Counted from the first letter of the stretch, positions 43,283-52,690 are shown. The stretch: DNA of 64,000 nucleotides from JABDMD01 sp965203475 (GCA_965203475.1 OZ241890.1:1488001-1552000); one strand, 5' to 3'. Made by a program: numbers and translations. Notes: generated by a model from the letters alone, not told the origin.

Positions 43283-44365
43283 ATGAAAGATTCAATTCTA
43301 AATAAATTAGAAAAAATTAAAGAGCGGCATGAGGAAATTGCAGCAGAACTTGCTGATCCTGGCGTAATCAATAATCAGAATGAATTTACCAAGCTATCCA
43401 AAGAGTATGCGCAGCTCGAACCTGTAGTGAATCGATACAATGCCTATCAACAAGCTATTGAAGATAAAAATGCAGCACAAGAGATGGCCGATGATAACGA
43501 CGAAGAGCTTAAAACGTTAGCACTGGAAGAGTTAAAAGAAATAGAGACAAACTTAGGTACTCTTGAGCAAGAATTGCAAACATTACTGCTGCCTAAAGAT
43601 CCGCATGACGAAAGCAATGTGTATTTAGAAATTCGTGCAGGCACGGGTGGAGATGAGGCTGCAATATTTGCAGGTGATTTATTTAGAATGTATTCACGAT
43701 ATGCTGAAAACAAAGGTTGGAAAGTAGAAATCATCAATCAGAACGAAGGTGACCATGGTGGTTATAAAGAAATCATTGCTAAAATTAATGGGAATGAAGT
43801 GTATTCAAATTTAAAATTTGAATCGGGCGCTCATCGTGTACAACGAGTCCCTGAAACAGAATCTCAAGGTCGAGTACATACCTCGGCGGCCACGGTTGCC
43901 ATCATGCCAGAAGTTGATGAAATCGATGAAGTTGAAATTGATGCTTCTGATTTGCGCATCGATACTTTTCGCGCATCGGGTGCTGGCGGTCAGCATGTAA
44001 ATAAAACAGATTCTGCGATTCGAATCACCCATATACCTTCGGGCATTGTCGTGGAATGCCAGGATGAACGTTCACAACATAAAAATCGTGCCCGTGCCAT
44101 GTCACTATTGAGTGCACGCATGCTTGATCAAGAACGTCAAAAACAATTTGATGAACAAGCCGAAACTCGACGCAATTTAGTGGGTAGTGGTGATCGATCA
44201 GAACGCATTCGTACCTATAATTTTCCACAGGGTCGTGTAACAGACCACCGCATTAATTTAACCTTGTATAAGCTTGATGAAATGATGCAAGGCAATGTTG
44301 ATCAAGTAGTTCAGCCTCTTCGCAACGAGCATCAAGCCGATTTATTAGCTTCCGTGAATGAATAA
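43283..44365 (+). CDS. prfA: Peptide chain release factor 1
   Basis: 360 residues from the ATG at 43283 (MKDSILNKLEKI); a GTG 12 codons earlier is rejected because RF1 normally starts here. It reads UAA and UAG: the decoding tripeptide region and the catalytic GGQ in 'ASGAGGQHVNKTDSA' are intact, as is 'SGAHRVQRVPETE'. No strong ribosome site is visible. The stop TAA abuts the prmC start, so the two are translationally coupled; PrmC methylates the GGQ glutamine. Confidence 0.96.
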   Translation: MKDSILNKLEKIKERHEEIAAELADPGVINNQNEFTKLSKEYAQLEPVVNRYNAYQQAIEDKNAAQEMADDNDEELKTLALEELKEIETNLGTLEQELQTLLLPKDPHDESNVYLEIRAGTGGDEAAIFAGDLFRMYSRYAENKGWKVEIINQNEGDHGGYKEIIAKINGNEVYSNLKFESGAHRVQRVPETESQGRVHTSAATVAIMPEVDEIDEVEIDASDLRIDTFRASGAGGQHVNKTDSAIRITHIPSGIVVECQDERSQHKNRARAMSLLSARMLDQERQKQFDEQAETRRNLVGSGDRSERIRTYNFPQGRVTDHRINLTLYKLDEMMQGNVDQVVQPLRNEHQADLLASVNE

Positions 44366-45217
44366 ATGTACTTCAGTGCTATGACGCGACAAGATGCTAT
44401 TGAACAAGCCAGCAAAAAACTTGAACAAATTAGTCAAACACCAAAACTAGATGCACAACTTCTGGTTTGCCATGTCAGTGACATTGAATTATCAAAATTA
44501 TTTTCCCACCCAGAAGTAACACTTGGTCTATCTCAAATTTCTAAATTTGATTCTATTTTAGAACGCCGTATTGCAGGCGAACCTATAGCTTACATTACAG
44601 GTACAAAAGAATTCTGGTCACGAGAATTTGAAGTAAACGAACATGTACTAATTCCCAGACCGGAAACTGAGTTACTAGTGGAACAAGTATTAATTGAACT
44701 GCATGATGATAAAACTCTAAATATTCTAGAGTTAGGTACAGGTTCTGGCGCAATTGCAATAACCATTGCGAAAGAATGTCATCAGTGCAACGTTACTGCC
44801 ACTGATACTTCTGATGCTGCACTCGAGCTAGCAAAAACTAATGCCAACAATCATGGTGTTGAAATTGAATTCATCAATAGCAACTGGTATGAAAAAATTA
44901 GTAATGAAAATTTTGATGTCATTGTATCGAACCCGCCATATGTAGCGGAAAACGATGAGCATTTAGATCTTTATGTGAAACAATATGAACCTGTAACCGC
45001 ATTAATCAGTTCTGACGACGGGTTAAAAGACATTAAAATTATTATTCAAAATGCTCCTTTGCACTTAAATTCAAATGGATTTCTCTGTATTGAACATGGA
45101 CATGATCAAGCTGCTGATGTATTTAAGTTTTTTAAAGAAAATAATTTTAGAGAAATTTATACGCATAAAGATCTTGCTAATCTAGACAGAGTGACTACAG
45201 GTTTTCTAATGAAGTAG
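44366..45217 (+). CDS. prmC: Release factor glutamine methyltransferase
   Basis: 283 residues (about 278 if the ATG at 44381, MTRQDAIEQ, is used, which fits the family N-terminus better). It has an N-terminal helical release-factor-binding region and a SAM-dependent methyltransferase domain: 'IPRPETELLVEQVL', 'ILELGTGSGAIAITIA' and the glutamine-binding 'VSNPPYV'. It N5-methylates the GGQ glutamine of RF1 and RF2. It directly follows prfA and is closed by the terminator at 45331-45359. Confidence 0.96.
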   Translation: MYFSAMTRQDAIEQASKKLEQISQTPKLDAQLLVCHVSDIELSKLFSHPEVTLGLSQISKFDSILERRIAGEPIAYITGTKEFWSREFEVNEHVLIPRPETELLVEQVLIELHDDKTLNILELGTGSGAIAITIAKECHQCNVTATDTSDAALELAKTNANNHGVEIEFINSNWYEKISNENFDVIVSNPPYVAENDEHLDLYVKQYEPVTALISSDDGLKDIKIIIQNAPLHLNSNGFLCIEHGHDQAADVFKFFKENNFREIYTHKDLANLDRVTTGFLMK

Positions 45218-45330
45218 TTATCAAAAAATAACGTATTGAAAATTAGTCAATCAATTCTTTTTTAGCTAAAAACTGATACCTTCATCAAATCAAAATACAA
45301 CTCGTTATGTAAAAATTAAATAATTGGTTG

Positions 45331-45359
45331 GGCCTCGCAATATTTACGAGGCCTTTTTT
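45331..45359 (+). terminator. Intrinsic terminator after hemA-prfA-prmC
   Basis: GGCCTCG (45331-45337) and CGAGGCC (45347-45353), a 9-base loop and six T. It lies 114 bp after the prmC stop and 18 bp before the next small gene, so it may also attenuate read-through into it. Confidence 0.9.
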
Positions 45360-45376
45360 GTTTTACCAAAAAAATA

Positions 45377-45646
45377 ATGGAATTTGATCGAACATTACTC
45401 ACAGACAATCATTTAATTGCTGTTGTCAATTGCATTGAGAGAAATGGTTATGCTGTTGATGATTTTGAGTTTTCAACACAACGAAACCATGGATATTCGG
45501 AAGGAAAATTAGACCCTAAAGCGATTGTTTATGTGTTTTGCATCAGCACCGGGATCGAAATGAATTATGTGCTGGGCGATGAGCAAGATTTCTCTATTGC
45601 ATTTTGCGATGACTTAAAACAGGGTATATATGACACAAGAAAATAA
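45377..45646 (+). CDS. Small hypothetical protein
   Basis: 89 residues, acidic, no signal peptide or membrane segment. Not recognised. It contains 'HLIAVVNCIERNGYAVDDFEF' and 'KAIVYVFCISTGIEMNYVLGDE', suggesting a small alpha/beta fold. It starts 18 bp after the terminator of the prmC operon. The stop codon lies 2 bp from the end of the convergent membrane protein gene, and the tight packing supports a real gene. Confidence 0.55.
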   Translation: MEFDRTLLTDNHLIAVVNCIERNGYAVDDFEFSTQRNHGYSEGKLDPKAIVYVFCISTGIEMNYVLGDEQDFSIAFCDDLKQGIYDTRK

Positions 45647-45647
45647 A

Positions 45648-46034
45648 CTATTCTCGATTTAATTCCTCATAACGTTTTCTGATTTTTTCTTTATCTATGT
45701 AACTTCTCACCACAGGCCATGTACTTATAAATGAAAAAAACCAAATCCCTAAGCCTAAACTCAAGCCAGCAAACACTGCTGCAACTAAATGTATTGGTGT
45801 TAGCTCTATCGGCTGATAGGCAATAATAAATAAAGCAACAATACTTAGCGCTGAGAATAATAATAATCCATTTGCGAGTCGATTTCGTTTCTCCATATAC
45901 TTATTTTCGCCTTCAAATAAATTACAAAAATCTTTTAAAATTTTCTTTTCGTTTTTAAGCACACCTGACTTCCGATCAACAAGATCTGCATTAGGGGGTT
46001 TGTATAAGTTTTGAGAGTCGCTCACAGTAATCAC
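45648..46034 (-). CDS. Small hypothetical protein with two membrane segments
   Basis: 128 residues. Two hydrophobic helices (about 55-75 and 80-105) are separated by a short turn, with charged N- and C-termini ('KEKIRKRYEELNRE' class of basic/acidic tail). Not recognised. The start is GTG at 46034 or GTG three codons later. It is upstream of, and co-directional with, gatB (88-bp gap in the transcription direction before 46122), but convergent with the 45377 gene. Confidence 0.5.
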   Translation of the reverse strand: MITVSDSQNLYKPPNADLVDRKSGVLKNEKKILKDFCNLFEGENKYMEKRNRLANGLLLFSALSIVALFIIAYQPIELTPIHLVAAVFAGLSLGLGIWFFSFISTWPVVRSYIDKEKIRKRYEELNRE

Positions 46035-46122
46035 ACCAATGTTAGATGCTTTAATGTATGCAATTAAATAGGCATCAAGTCAGCTTTCGAGCCAAAACAG
46101 CCAATTCAGCTGATCAGCTAGA

Positions 46123-47556
46123 TTACTGAAGCTTATCTTTAAGTAACTGATTTACCTGCTGTGGATTTGCTTTACCTTTGGAAAGTTTCATTACTTGACC
46201 AACAAAGAATCCAAATACCTTGTCTTTACCGGCTTTGTATTGTTCTACCTGGCCCGGGTTATCATTAATCACTTGTTCAACTAAAGACTCTATTGCATCC
46301 GTATCTGTAATTTGTTTTAAGCCTTTGGCTTCAATGATTTCATCTACATTTCCCTCGCCGGTCCACATTGCAGCAAATACTTCTTTGGCAATTTTTCCGG
46401 AAATGGTGTTATCTTCAATTCGATTCAGTAATTCGGCTAGCATGTTTGCTGATACTGGGCTGGAATCTATCTCCATTTCGTGTTGGTGTAGCGCAGCACT
46501 AACTTCACCGAGTATCCAGTTCGCTACAAGTTTTGCTTTGGCATTCGTCTGTTTAACCGTTTCCTCATAAAACAATGCTGTTTCTTTTTGCATAACTAAG
46601 TTTTCGGCATCGTAATCACTTAAATTATATTCTTGTTTAAAGCGTGAAATTTTATCTGCGGGTAATTCCGGAAGACTTTCTTTAATGGCCTTGAGCTGAT
46701 CACTTGAAATAATTACAGGAAGTAAATCTGGATCTGGAAAATAGCGGTAATCATTGGCTTCTTCTTTAGTTCGCATGGATCGAGTTTCATCTTTATTGGC
46801 ATCATATAAACGCGTTTCCTGAACAACCGTTCCGCCATCTTCGAGCACATCAATTTGTCGCTCAATTTCAAAATTGATGGCGCGCTCAACAAAACGAAAA
46901 GAATTTAAGTTTTTAGTTTCAGTTCTCGTACCAAATTCTTCTTCGCCTTTTGGTCGCACAGAAACATTGGCATCACAACGAAACGAACCCTCTTGCATGT
47001 TGCCATCGGATATTTCCAAATATCGAACAATTGAATGAATTTTTTTCATATAGGCTACCGCTTCTTCAGCAGTATGCATGTCAGGTTCAGAAACGATTTC
47101 TATTAAAGGCGTACCAGCACGATTTAAATCAATGCCAGTGAAATCTGGAAACTCTTCATGTAAAGACTTTCCGGCATCTTCTTCTAAGTGTGCACGTGTA
47201 ATACCTATAGTTTTTCGTGCACCATCATTCAATACAATTTCTAACTTTCCATGTTCAACAATGGGTAATTCGTATTGACTAATTTGATATCCTTTAGGTA
47301 AATCGGGATAGAAATAATTTTTACGTGCAAACACAGAACGTTCAGCCACGGTTGCATTGACCGCTAATCCAAACATGGCGGCCATGTGCACGGCTTGTTG
47401 ATTTAACACTGGCAACACGCCGGGCAAGCCAAGATCAACTGCACAGGCTTGTGTGTTGGGATCGGCACCAAAGGCTGTGGATGCTCCCGAGAAAATTTTG
47501 CTTTGAGTCGCCAACTGCACATGGATCTCAAGTCCTATAACGGCTTCCCAAGACAT
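46123..47556 (-). CDS. gatB: Asp/Glu-tRNA amidotransferase subunit B
   Basis: 477 residues. 'WEAVIGLEIHVQLATQSKIFSG', 'ACAVDLGLPGVLPVLN', 'RKNYFYPDLPKGYQISQYE' and the C-terminal helical Yqey-like tail (from about residue 330, 'PQQVNQLLKDKL' end) are standard. It is the kinase/tRNA-binding subunit of GatCAB, which converts Glu-tRNA-Gln or Asp-tRNA-Asn to the amides. Its ATG overlaps the gatA stop. Presence of GatCAB does not by itself show that GlnRS is missing. Confidence 0.97.
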   Translation of the reverse strand: MSWEAVIGLEIHVQLATQSKIFSGASTAFGADPNTQACAVDLGLPGVLPVLNQQAVHMAAMFGLAVNATVAERSVFARKNYFYPDLPKGYQISQYELPIVEHGKLEIVLNDGARKTIGITRAHLEEDAGKSLHEEFPDFTGIDLNRAGTPLIEIVSEPDMHTAEEAVAYMKKIHSIVRYLEISDGNMQEGSFRCDANVSVRPKGEEEFGTRTETKNLNSFRFVERAINFEIERQIDVLEDGGTVVQETRLYDANKDETRSMRTKEEANDYRYFPDPDLLPVIISSDQLKAIKESLPELPADKISRFKQEYNLSDYDAENLVMQKETALFYEETVKQTNAKAKLVANWILGEVSAALHQHEMEIDSSPVSANMLAELLNRIEDNTISGKIAKEVFAAMWTGEGNVDEIIEAKGLKQITDTDAIESLVEQVINDNPGQVEQYKAGKDKVFGFFVGQVMKLSKGKANPQQVNQLLKDKLQ

Positions 47557-49007
47557 TACTCAAACCCCTTTGGACATTGTTGATGCCAGTCCGTGTCCAG
47601 TTGATATTGATGGGCAAAATTCAAAAGTGTTCCTTCACTAAAATAATTTCCAATCAGTTGCATGCCAACCGGCAATCCATCTTGCAGCCCACAAGGAACT
47701 GAAATCGCAGGTAAACCTGCTAAGTTTATTGAAATCGTATAAATGTCGGATAAATACATGGTGACTGGATCATTGGTTTTTTCGCCAATTTTAAAAGCAG
47801 GCTCGGGTGTAGTTGGGCCCAAAATAACATCGACCTGTTCAAAGGCCTTTTGAAAATCGTCACTAATTAATCGCCGGATCTGTTGCGCCTTTAAATAGTA
47901 GGCATCATAGTATCCAGCCGATAGTGCATAGGTCCCAATCATTATGCGGCGCTTCACTTCATCACCAAAGGCTTCACTGCGACTGCGGTCGTATAAATCA
48001 CGTAAGTCTGCGGGCTCTTCACATCGATAGCCATAGCGCACGCCATCAAATCGTGCCAAATTCGAGGAACATTCAGCAGGCGCAATGACATAGTACGCCG
48101 GTATTGCTAATTCTGTATTCGGTAAATTGATTTGTTTAATTTCACATCCTTGTTGTTCAAACCAATCCATTGCACCTTGTACAATTTCTTTTACACCTTG
48201 ACCTAACCCAGCACTGAAGTACTCATCTGGAATCCCAATAACTTTTCCTTTGATAGAATTATTCAAAGACTGTAAATAGTCTGGAATCGGTTCATCTAAA
48301 CTGGTGGAGTCTTTTTCATCAAAACCGGCCATGGCTTGCAACATATAGGCACAATCCTCAGCTGATTTACCAAATGGCCCTCCCTGATCCAAACTTGATG
48401 CATAGGCAATCATGCCGTAACGAGAAACGCGTCCATAGGTAGGTTTTATTCCAGTAACACCACAAAGCGCTGCTGGTTGGCGAATGGAGCCGCCTGTATC
48501 GGTGCCTGTTGCAATAGGCACAATGCGTGCTGCAACGGCAGCGGCCGAACCACCAGACGAACCTCCTGGCACACAATCTTTATGCCATGGGTTTTTGACA
48601 GCACCATAAAAACTGGTTTCATTAGAAGAGCCCATGGCAAATTCATCCATATTGGTTCTACCAAGCACAACACATCCGGCTTCATTGAGTTTATGCACTA
48701 CGGTTGAATCATAGGGAGCGTAAAAACTATCCAGCATTTTGGAACCACAAGTTGTTTTAACGCCATACATACAAAAAATATCTTTATGTGCAATCGGAAT
48801 TCCCGTTAAAGGTCCGTGCTTATTCTCTTTTATTAATTCATCTGCATGATTCGCTTGTAAAATCGCACGTTCGCCAAGTTCTGTAATAAACGCATTCAAA
48901 TCTTGATGCGCCTGCATGCGATCAACTAAGTATTTTGTAATCTCAACACTTGAGAATTCGCCTGATTGCAAACCTTTAGCGATTTGTGAAACAGAAAGTT
49001 CGTGCAT
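47556..49007 (-). CDS. gatA: Asp/Glu-tRNA amidotransferase subunit A
   Basis: 483 residues of the amidase-signature family. The catalytic Lys is in 'PIAHKDIFCMYGV', and the Gly/Ser-rich 'GGSSGGSAAAVAARIVPIATGTDTGGSI' region holds the cis-Ser and nucleophile Ser. It generates ammonia from glutamine for GatB. Gene order is gatC-gatA-gatB with 32 bp and 1-bp overlap spacings, i.e. one operon divergent from mreBCD. Confidence 0.97.
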   Translation of the reverse strand: MHELSVSQIAKGLQSGEFSSVEITKYLVDRMQAHQDLNAFITELGERAILQANHADELIKENKHGPLTGIPIAHKDIFCMYGVKTTCGSKMLDSFYAPYDSTVVHKLNEAGCVVLGRTNMDEFAMGSSNETSFYGAVKNPWHKDCVPGGSSGGSAAAVAARIVPIATGTDTGGSIRQPAALCGVTGIKPTYGRVSRYGMIAYASSLDQGGPFGKSAEDCAYMLQAMAGFDEKDSTSLDEPIPDYLQSLNNSIKGKVIGIPDEYFSAGLGQGVKEIVQGAMDWFEQQGCEIKQINLPNTELAIPAYYVIAPAECSSNLARFDGVRYGYRCEEPADLRDLYDRSRSEAFGDEVKRRIMIGTYALSAGYYDAYYLKAQQIRRLISDDFQKAFEQVDVILGPTTPEPAFKIGEKTNDPVTMYLSDIYTISINLAGLPAISVPCGLQDGLPVGMQLIGNYFSEGTLLNFAHQYQLDTDWHQQCPKGFE

Positions 49008-49039
49008 AGAAAATTAAAAAACTAAATTGAGAAAATAAT

Positions 49040-49327
49040 TTACTCAATCACTTTAGGCACAAGATACAAACCGTTCTCAGCTTTTGGCGCAATGGTCTGA
49101 AACTTATCGCGTTGATTTTCTTCTTTTACAATGTCTTCGCGTAAACGCTGTGTAACGTCTTGTGGATGCGCCATAGGTTGAATACTTTGTGTGTTCACTT
49201 TATTCATTTGTTCAACTAAAGAAATAATATTGGAAAGATCCAGCGCATACTGATCTAACTCCTCTTCTTTAATTTTTAAGCGTGCTAAATTTGCAATTTT
49301 TAACACTTCTTCTTTTGATAGCGACAT
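49040..49327 (-). CDS. gatC: Asp/Glu-tRNA amidotransferase subunit C
   Basis: 95 residues. 'EEVLKIANLARLKIKEEELDQYA' and the C-terminal 'REDIVKEENQRDKFQTIAPKAENGLYLVPKVIE' are the family pattern. It stabilises the GatA-GatB complex. It is the first gene of the gatCAB operon, divergent from mreB across 167 bp, as in Pseudomonas-type chromosomes. Confidence 0.96.
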   Translation of the reverse strand: MSLSKEEVLKIANLARLKIKEEELDQYALDLSNIISLVEQMNKVNTQSIQPMAHPQDVTQRLREDIVKEENQRDKFQTIAPKAENGLYLVPKVIE

Positions 49328-49494
49328 CGTATTTTTGAGAATGATGGTTGATAACTTGGCGTAGTCGCAAGAAAGCTTACACCCAGGGTTTGTTTATGAA
49401 CGGCACAAACTACCATACTTAATGCCTTGCCCAAAATTTTTGCCGCTGATAGAGTACGCAAACCCGCAAAATAATTACCATAAATTAGTACGTT

Positions 49495-50541
49495 ATGTTC
49501 AAGCGTGTCCTCGGACTATTCTCCAACGATCTCTCCATTGACTTGGGCACAGCCAATACTCTGATTTATATGCGCGACAAGGGCATCGTTCTCAATGAGC
49601 CGTCCGTTGTTGCTATCCGCAATAATCCTGATGGAGGCCAACGTACCATTGAAGCCGTTGGAGCAGGTGCCAAAGGCATGCTGGGGCGTACACCCCACAA
49701 TATTGATGCGATTCGACCTTTGAAAGACGGCGTAATTGCGGATTTCACATTTACCGAAAAAATGCTGCAACACTTTATACGTAAGGTGCACGAACATCGC
49801 ATCTTCCGTCCCAGCCCTCGAGTGCTGGTGTGTGTACCCTGTGGTGCAACCCAGGTTGAACGCCGAGCCATTCGAGAATCGGCACTAGGTGCAGGGGCAC
49901 GTAAAACCTATTTGATTGAAGAACCCATTGCTGCTGCCATTGGCGCCGGTCTTCCTATCGAAGAAGCCAGAGGTTCGATGGTGCTCGATATTGGCGGTGG
50001 TACATCTGAAGTTGCGGTGTTATCCCTAAACGGAATTGTGTACTCATCATCCGTACGCATCGGTGGTGATAAATTTGATGAAGCCATCATTAACTATATT
50101 CGCAGAAACTATGGGGTGTTGGTCGGTGAATCAACAGCAGAACGCATTAAACATGATATTGGAAGCGCCTATCCCGGCAAAGAAATGTTAGAAATGGAAG
50201 TTAAAGGTCGTAATCTTTCAGAAGGCGTACCGAAAAGCTTTTCTTTAAATAGCAATGAGATTTTAGAAGCTCTACAAGAGCCTCTATATGGAATTATTAG
50301 TGCTGTGAAAACGGCATTAGAACAAACACCGCCTGAATTAGGGGCCGATGTTGCAGAGCGCGGAATTGTGCTTACCGGTGGTGGTGCACTACTACGTGAT
50401 TTGGATCGCTTAATTATGGAAGAAACGGGTATTCCGGTTGTGATTGCCGACGATCCCCTCACCTCGGTAGCACGTGGCGGTGGGCGTGTTCTAGAACTGC
50501 TAGAAGAAATGGGTAGCGAATTACTCAGCCGCGACACATAA
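49495..50541 (+). CDS. mreB: Rod-shape-determining actin homologue MreB
   Basis: 348 residues. 'NDLSIDLGTANTLIYMRDKG' (phosphate 1), 'VLDIGGGTSEVAVLSL' (phosphate 2) and 'IVLTGGGALLRDL' (adenosine) are the actin-fold signatures. It polymerises beneath the inner membrane and guides the elongation machinery, so the cell is expected to be rod-shaped. First gene of mreBCD; a 99-bp gap separates it from the proposed mreC start. Confidence 0.97.
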   Translation: MFKRVLGLFSNDLSIDLGTANTLIYMRDKGIVLNEPSVVAIRNNPDGGQRTIEAVGAGAKGMLGRTPHNIDAIRPLKDGVIADFTFTEKMLQHFIRKVHEHRIFRPSPRVLVCVPCGATQVERRAIRESALGAGARKTYLIEEPIAAAIGAGLPIEEARGSMVLDIGGGTSEVAVLSLNGIVYSSSVRIGGDKFDEAIINYIRRNYGVLVGESTAERIKHDIGSAYPGKEMLEMEVKGRNLSEGVPKSFSLNSNEILEALQEPLYGIISAVKTALEQTPPELGADVAERGIVLTGGGALLRDLDRLIMEETGIPVVIADDPLTSVARGGGRVLELLEEMGSELLSRDT

Positions 50542-50640
50542 AGTCTATATTAAAAAATCTACTCAAACGCTGACGCTCGATGGCGGATTCGTTATCATTA
50601 ACCAACTAAGTTATGTGATGTTCACATTGGAGATGTTGCT

Positions 50641-51495
50641 ATAAAACCGCTATTTGCAGTTGGCCCATCCGTAACAACAAAGTTAATAACACTGATCATC
50701 GTGTCAGTCGTCATGATGACGGTCGACCATCACTTTAATCATTTGCGTACCCTGCGCTCGACACTCAGCGTAGTCATGTATCCGCTTGAATACTTAGCTG
50801 GCCTCCCCTTTAAAATTTACGACTGGAGTGCAGAATCTTTTTCCGAACGTAATAAACTATTAAGCAACAATGCAAGCCTGCGCGCAGAACAAATTCGTCT
50901 TGAATTACAACTACAAAAACTTGCCACATTGGAGCAAGAAAACGAACGATTACGAAATTTACTTTCTTCAGCAAAATATTTTAAAGAAGAACGTTTACTC
51001 ATCGCCGAATTATTATCAGTAGATTTAGATCCCTATCGTCAACGCATAGTTATTAACAAAGGTACACGTGATGGTGTTTTTGTCGGGCAACCCTTGTTGG
51101 GCGCAAAAGGTATTATTGGGCAAATTGATAAAGCCGGTCCTTTTAACTCGGTAGCCATTTTAATATCGGACCCGAATCATGCATTACTAGGTGTCGTCGC
51201 AAGAAGTGGCCAACGAAGCTTAATTGTAGGTACTGGAAATATTCAAAGTTTGGAGCTTCTGCATTTAACCAGTACCGCAGATATTAAAATTGGTGATTTA
51301 GTTATTACCTCAGGTTTAGATGAACGTTACCCATCGGACTATCCTGTGGCTGAAATCACCAGCATTCAACAAGTGTCGGGCGAACCCTTTGTAAAAGTAG
51401 AAGCCAAACCGCTGGTTGAACTCAATACGATTCGTGAAGTGTTATTAATTTGGCCGCATGGATTGGAAACCAATTTTACGGCTGAAAATAATTAA
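50641..51495 (+). CDS. mreC: Rod-shape-determining protein MreC, apparent AUA start
   Basis: 284 residues if translation starts at ATA 50641, giving 'KPLFAVGPSVTTKLITLI' after the first residue, the normal MreC N-terminus with its single membrane helix. GGAG at 50629-50632 is placed 8 bases before this codon. No ATG, GTG or TTG is in frame at that point; the first is GTG 50701, which would cut the membrane helix in half. The rest is standard: coiled coil (about 60-105) and a periplasmic beta domain. MreC links MreB to the peptidoglycan synthases. Confidence 0.93.
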   Translation: MKPLFAVGPSVTTKLITLIIVSVVMMTVDHHFNHLRTLRSTLSVVMYPLEYLAGLPFKIYDWSAESFSERNKLLSNNASLRAEQIRLELQLQKLATLEQENERLRNLLSSAKYFKEERLLIAELLSVDLDPYRQRIVINKGTRDGVFVGQPLLGAKGIIGQIDKAGPFNSVAILISDPNHALLGVVARSGQRSLIVGTGNIQSLELLHLTSTADIKIGDLVITSGLDERYPSDYPVAEITSIQQVSGEPFVKVEAKPLVELNTIREVLLIWPHGLETNFTAENN

Positions 51496-51507
51496 AAAAA
51501 CCAAACC

Positions 51508-51990
51508 ATGACATCACCCTCCAACTTTTTTGTCATCGTCGTCACCTTTATTGTGGCTGCAATTTTGATGTTGATGCCCTTACCAGAATGGGCACGTCCT
51601 TATCGACCTGAATGGCTAGCGCTTGCCATCATTTACTGGAGCATCGCTTTCCCTAAAAAAGTGGGTGTTGGAACAGCTTGGGTGGTGGGATTGTTTGTCG
51701 ATGTGATTCAAGGTGCATTATTAGGACAACACGCGTTAGGTTTTGCTATTACAGCCTACATTGCCATTCGCTTTCATCAACGTATTCGCAATTACCCTTT
51801 ACACCAACAATCTATGTTTGTCGGCATGATCTTATTACCCTACATGAGTGTTTCGTTATGGATTTTGGGCATACTGGGAGAAGACCCTAAATCCTGGTCG
51901 TATTGGGCACCCGTGGTGACCAGTGTAATCGTTTGGCCGTGGATATTTATCGTTTTACGCGCCGTACGACGATCAAGTGTGATGTATTAA
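51508..51990 (+). CDS. mreD: Rod-shape-determining protein MreD
   Basis: 160 residues with about five membrane helices. 'MLMPLPEWARPYRPEWLALAIIYW' and 'GLFVDVIQGALLGQHALGFAI' are MreD signatures. Inner-membrane partner of MreC. It starts 12 bp after mreC. In many relatives maf and rng follow; here a repeat-bracketed small gene and a dynamin-like gene follow on the other strand, so the usual downstream order is broken. Confidence 0.93.
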   Translation: MTSPSNFFVIVVTFIVAAILMLMPLPEWARPYRPEWLALAIIYWSIAFPKKVGVGTAWVVGLFVDVIQGALLGQHALGFAITAYIAIRFHQRIRNYPLHQQSMFVGMILLPYMSVSLWILGILGEDPKSWSYWAPVVTSVIVWPWIFIVLRAVRRSSVMY

Positions 51991-52040
51991 TTATTAGTAA
52001 ATTAAAGTTAGAAAATCTTAAAGTCCGCTTACGTGCTTGA

Positions 52041-52190
52041 GCCTAGGGACAATGTGCATGGATACACAAGTGTCGCGGGAGACAGGAAGTCGGGAGCAAC
52101 CGTGCGAATAAGAGCTACAACAGGGATGTTGTATCAGATTAAAATCAGTAATTCTTAAAACGTCCACTTACGGCCAATAGCGGACATTAT
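52041..52190. repeat. Intergenic repeat, copy A
   Basis: Positions 52064-52113 are about 85% identical, in inverted orientation, to 52627-52675 (shared blocks ACACAAGTGTCGCG, AGACAGGA and GCGAATAAGA). The right end (GGCCAATAGCGGACATT, 52172-52188) mirrors AATGTCCGATTTGGG of copy B. It contains a small TACAAC/GTTGTA hairpin (52116-52132). Non-coding, directly after mreD. Confidence 0.75.
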
Positions 52191-52198
52191 TATTAATA

Positions 52199-52522
52199 CT
52201 AAGTACCTGACCATACTCCCCATGTTTCACAAATTCCACCATACGGAGCAGCAATTTTAGATGCTTCATTTTGTATTTTGATTACTAATTCATATGTAAT
52301 TAAATCGTTTATTTGAAATTGTATATAACCATCAAACTCTTTATCAGGTTCTATTACTTTGATTTCTTTGTACCTAGCAGTAAGTTTATTTAGTAACTCT
52401 GGATTGGGCGGCCAATGATTCAGATCAATATTAAAATCGATAATATGTTTGATATTAAAGTCCATTCCTCCTGCTTCTATTCGTCTTAACGCATCGCCAA
52501 CTGCATCATTTGGGAATTGCAT
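52199..52522 (-). CDS. RraB-domain (ribonuclease E inhibitor-like) protein
   Basis: 107 residues. 'FPNDAVGDALRRIEAGGMDF', 'HIIDFNI' and the C-terminal 'EASKIAAPYGGICETWGVW' follow the RraB (regulator of ribonuclease activity B, PF06877) pattern. Genuine RraB inhibits RNase E; many short homologues have other or unknown partners. It is bracketed by inverted copies of a non-coding repeat (52041-52190 and 52564-52690), a cassette-like setting that suggests later insertion between mreD and the GTPase gene. Confidence 0.7.
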   Translation of the reverse strand: MQFPNDAVGDALRRIEAGGMDFNIKHIIDFNIDLNHWPPNPELLNKLTARYKEIKVIEPDKEFDGYIQFQINDLITYELVIKIQNEASKIAAPYGGICETWGVWSGT

Positions 52523-52563
52523 AAAGTTCCAACATATTTTTAATTGATTACGTGTCGTATATT

Positions 52564-52690
52564 AATGTCCGATTTGGGTCGTAATCTGCACTTCCTACTT
52601 CCGTGTAGGTCGTCCATGATGGAAATCTTATTCGCGCGGCGCTGCCGACATCCTGTCTTTCGCGACACTTGTGTGTTCTACACATCGCCC
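52564..52690. repeat. Intergenic repeat, copy B, inverted
   Basis: Inverted relative of copy A. It begins with AATGTCCGATTTGGG and ends inside the dynamin-like gene, so the last codons (HKGDV, stop at 52678-52680) of that gene are read from repeat sequence. It has nested short dyads such as CTACTTCC/GGAAGTAG-type arms around 52595-52610. Confidence 0.75.

Noticed and set aside
52041..52690. Integron attC sites flanking the RraB-like gene
   Set aside because: No RYYYAAC/GTTRRRY core sites in the right places, and the two copies are inverted, whereas integron cassettes have same-orientation sites.
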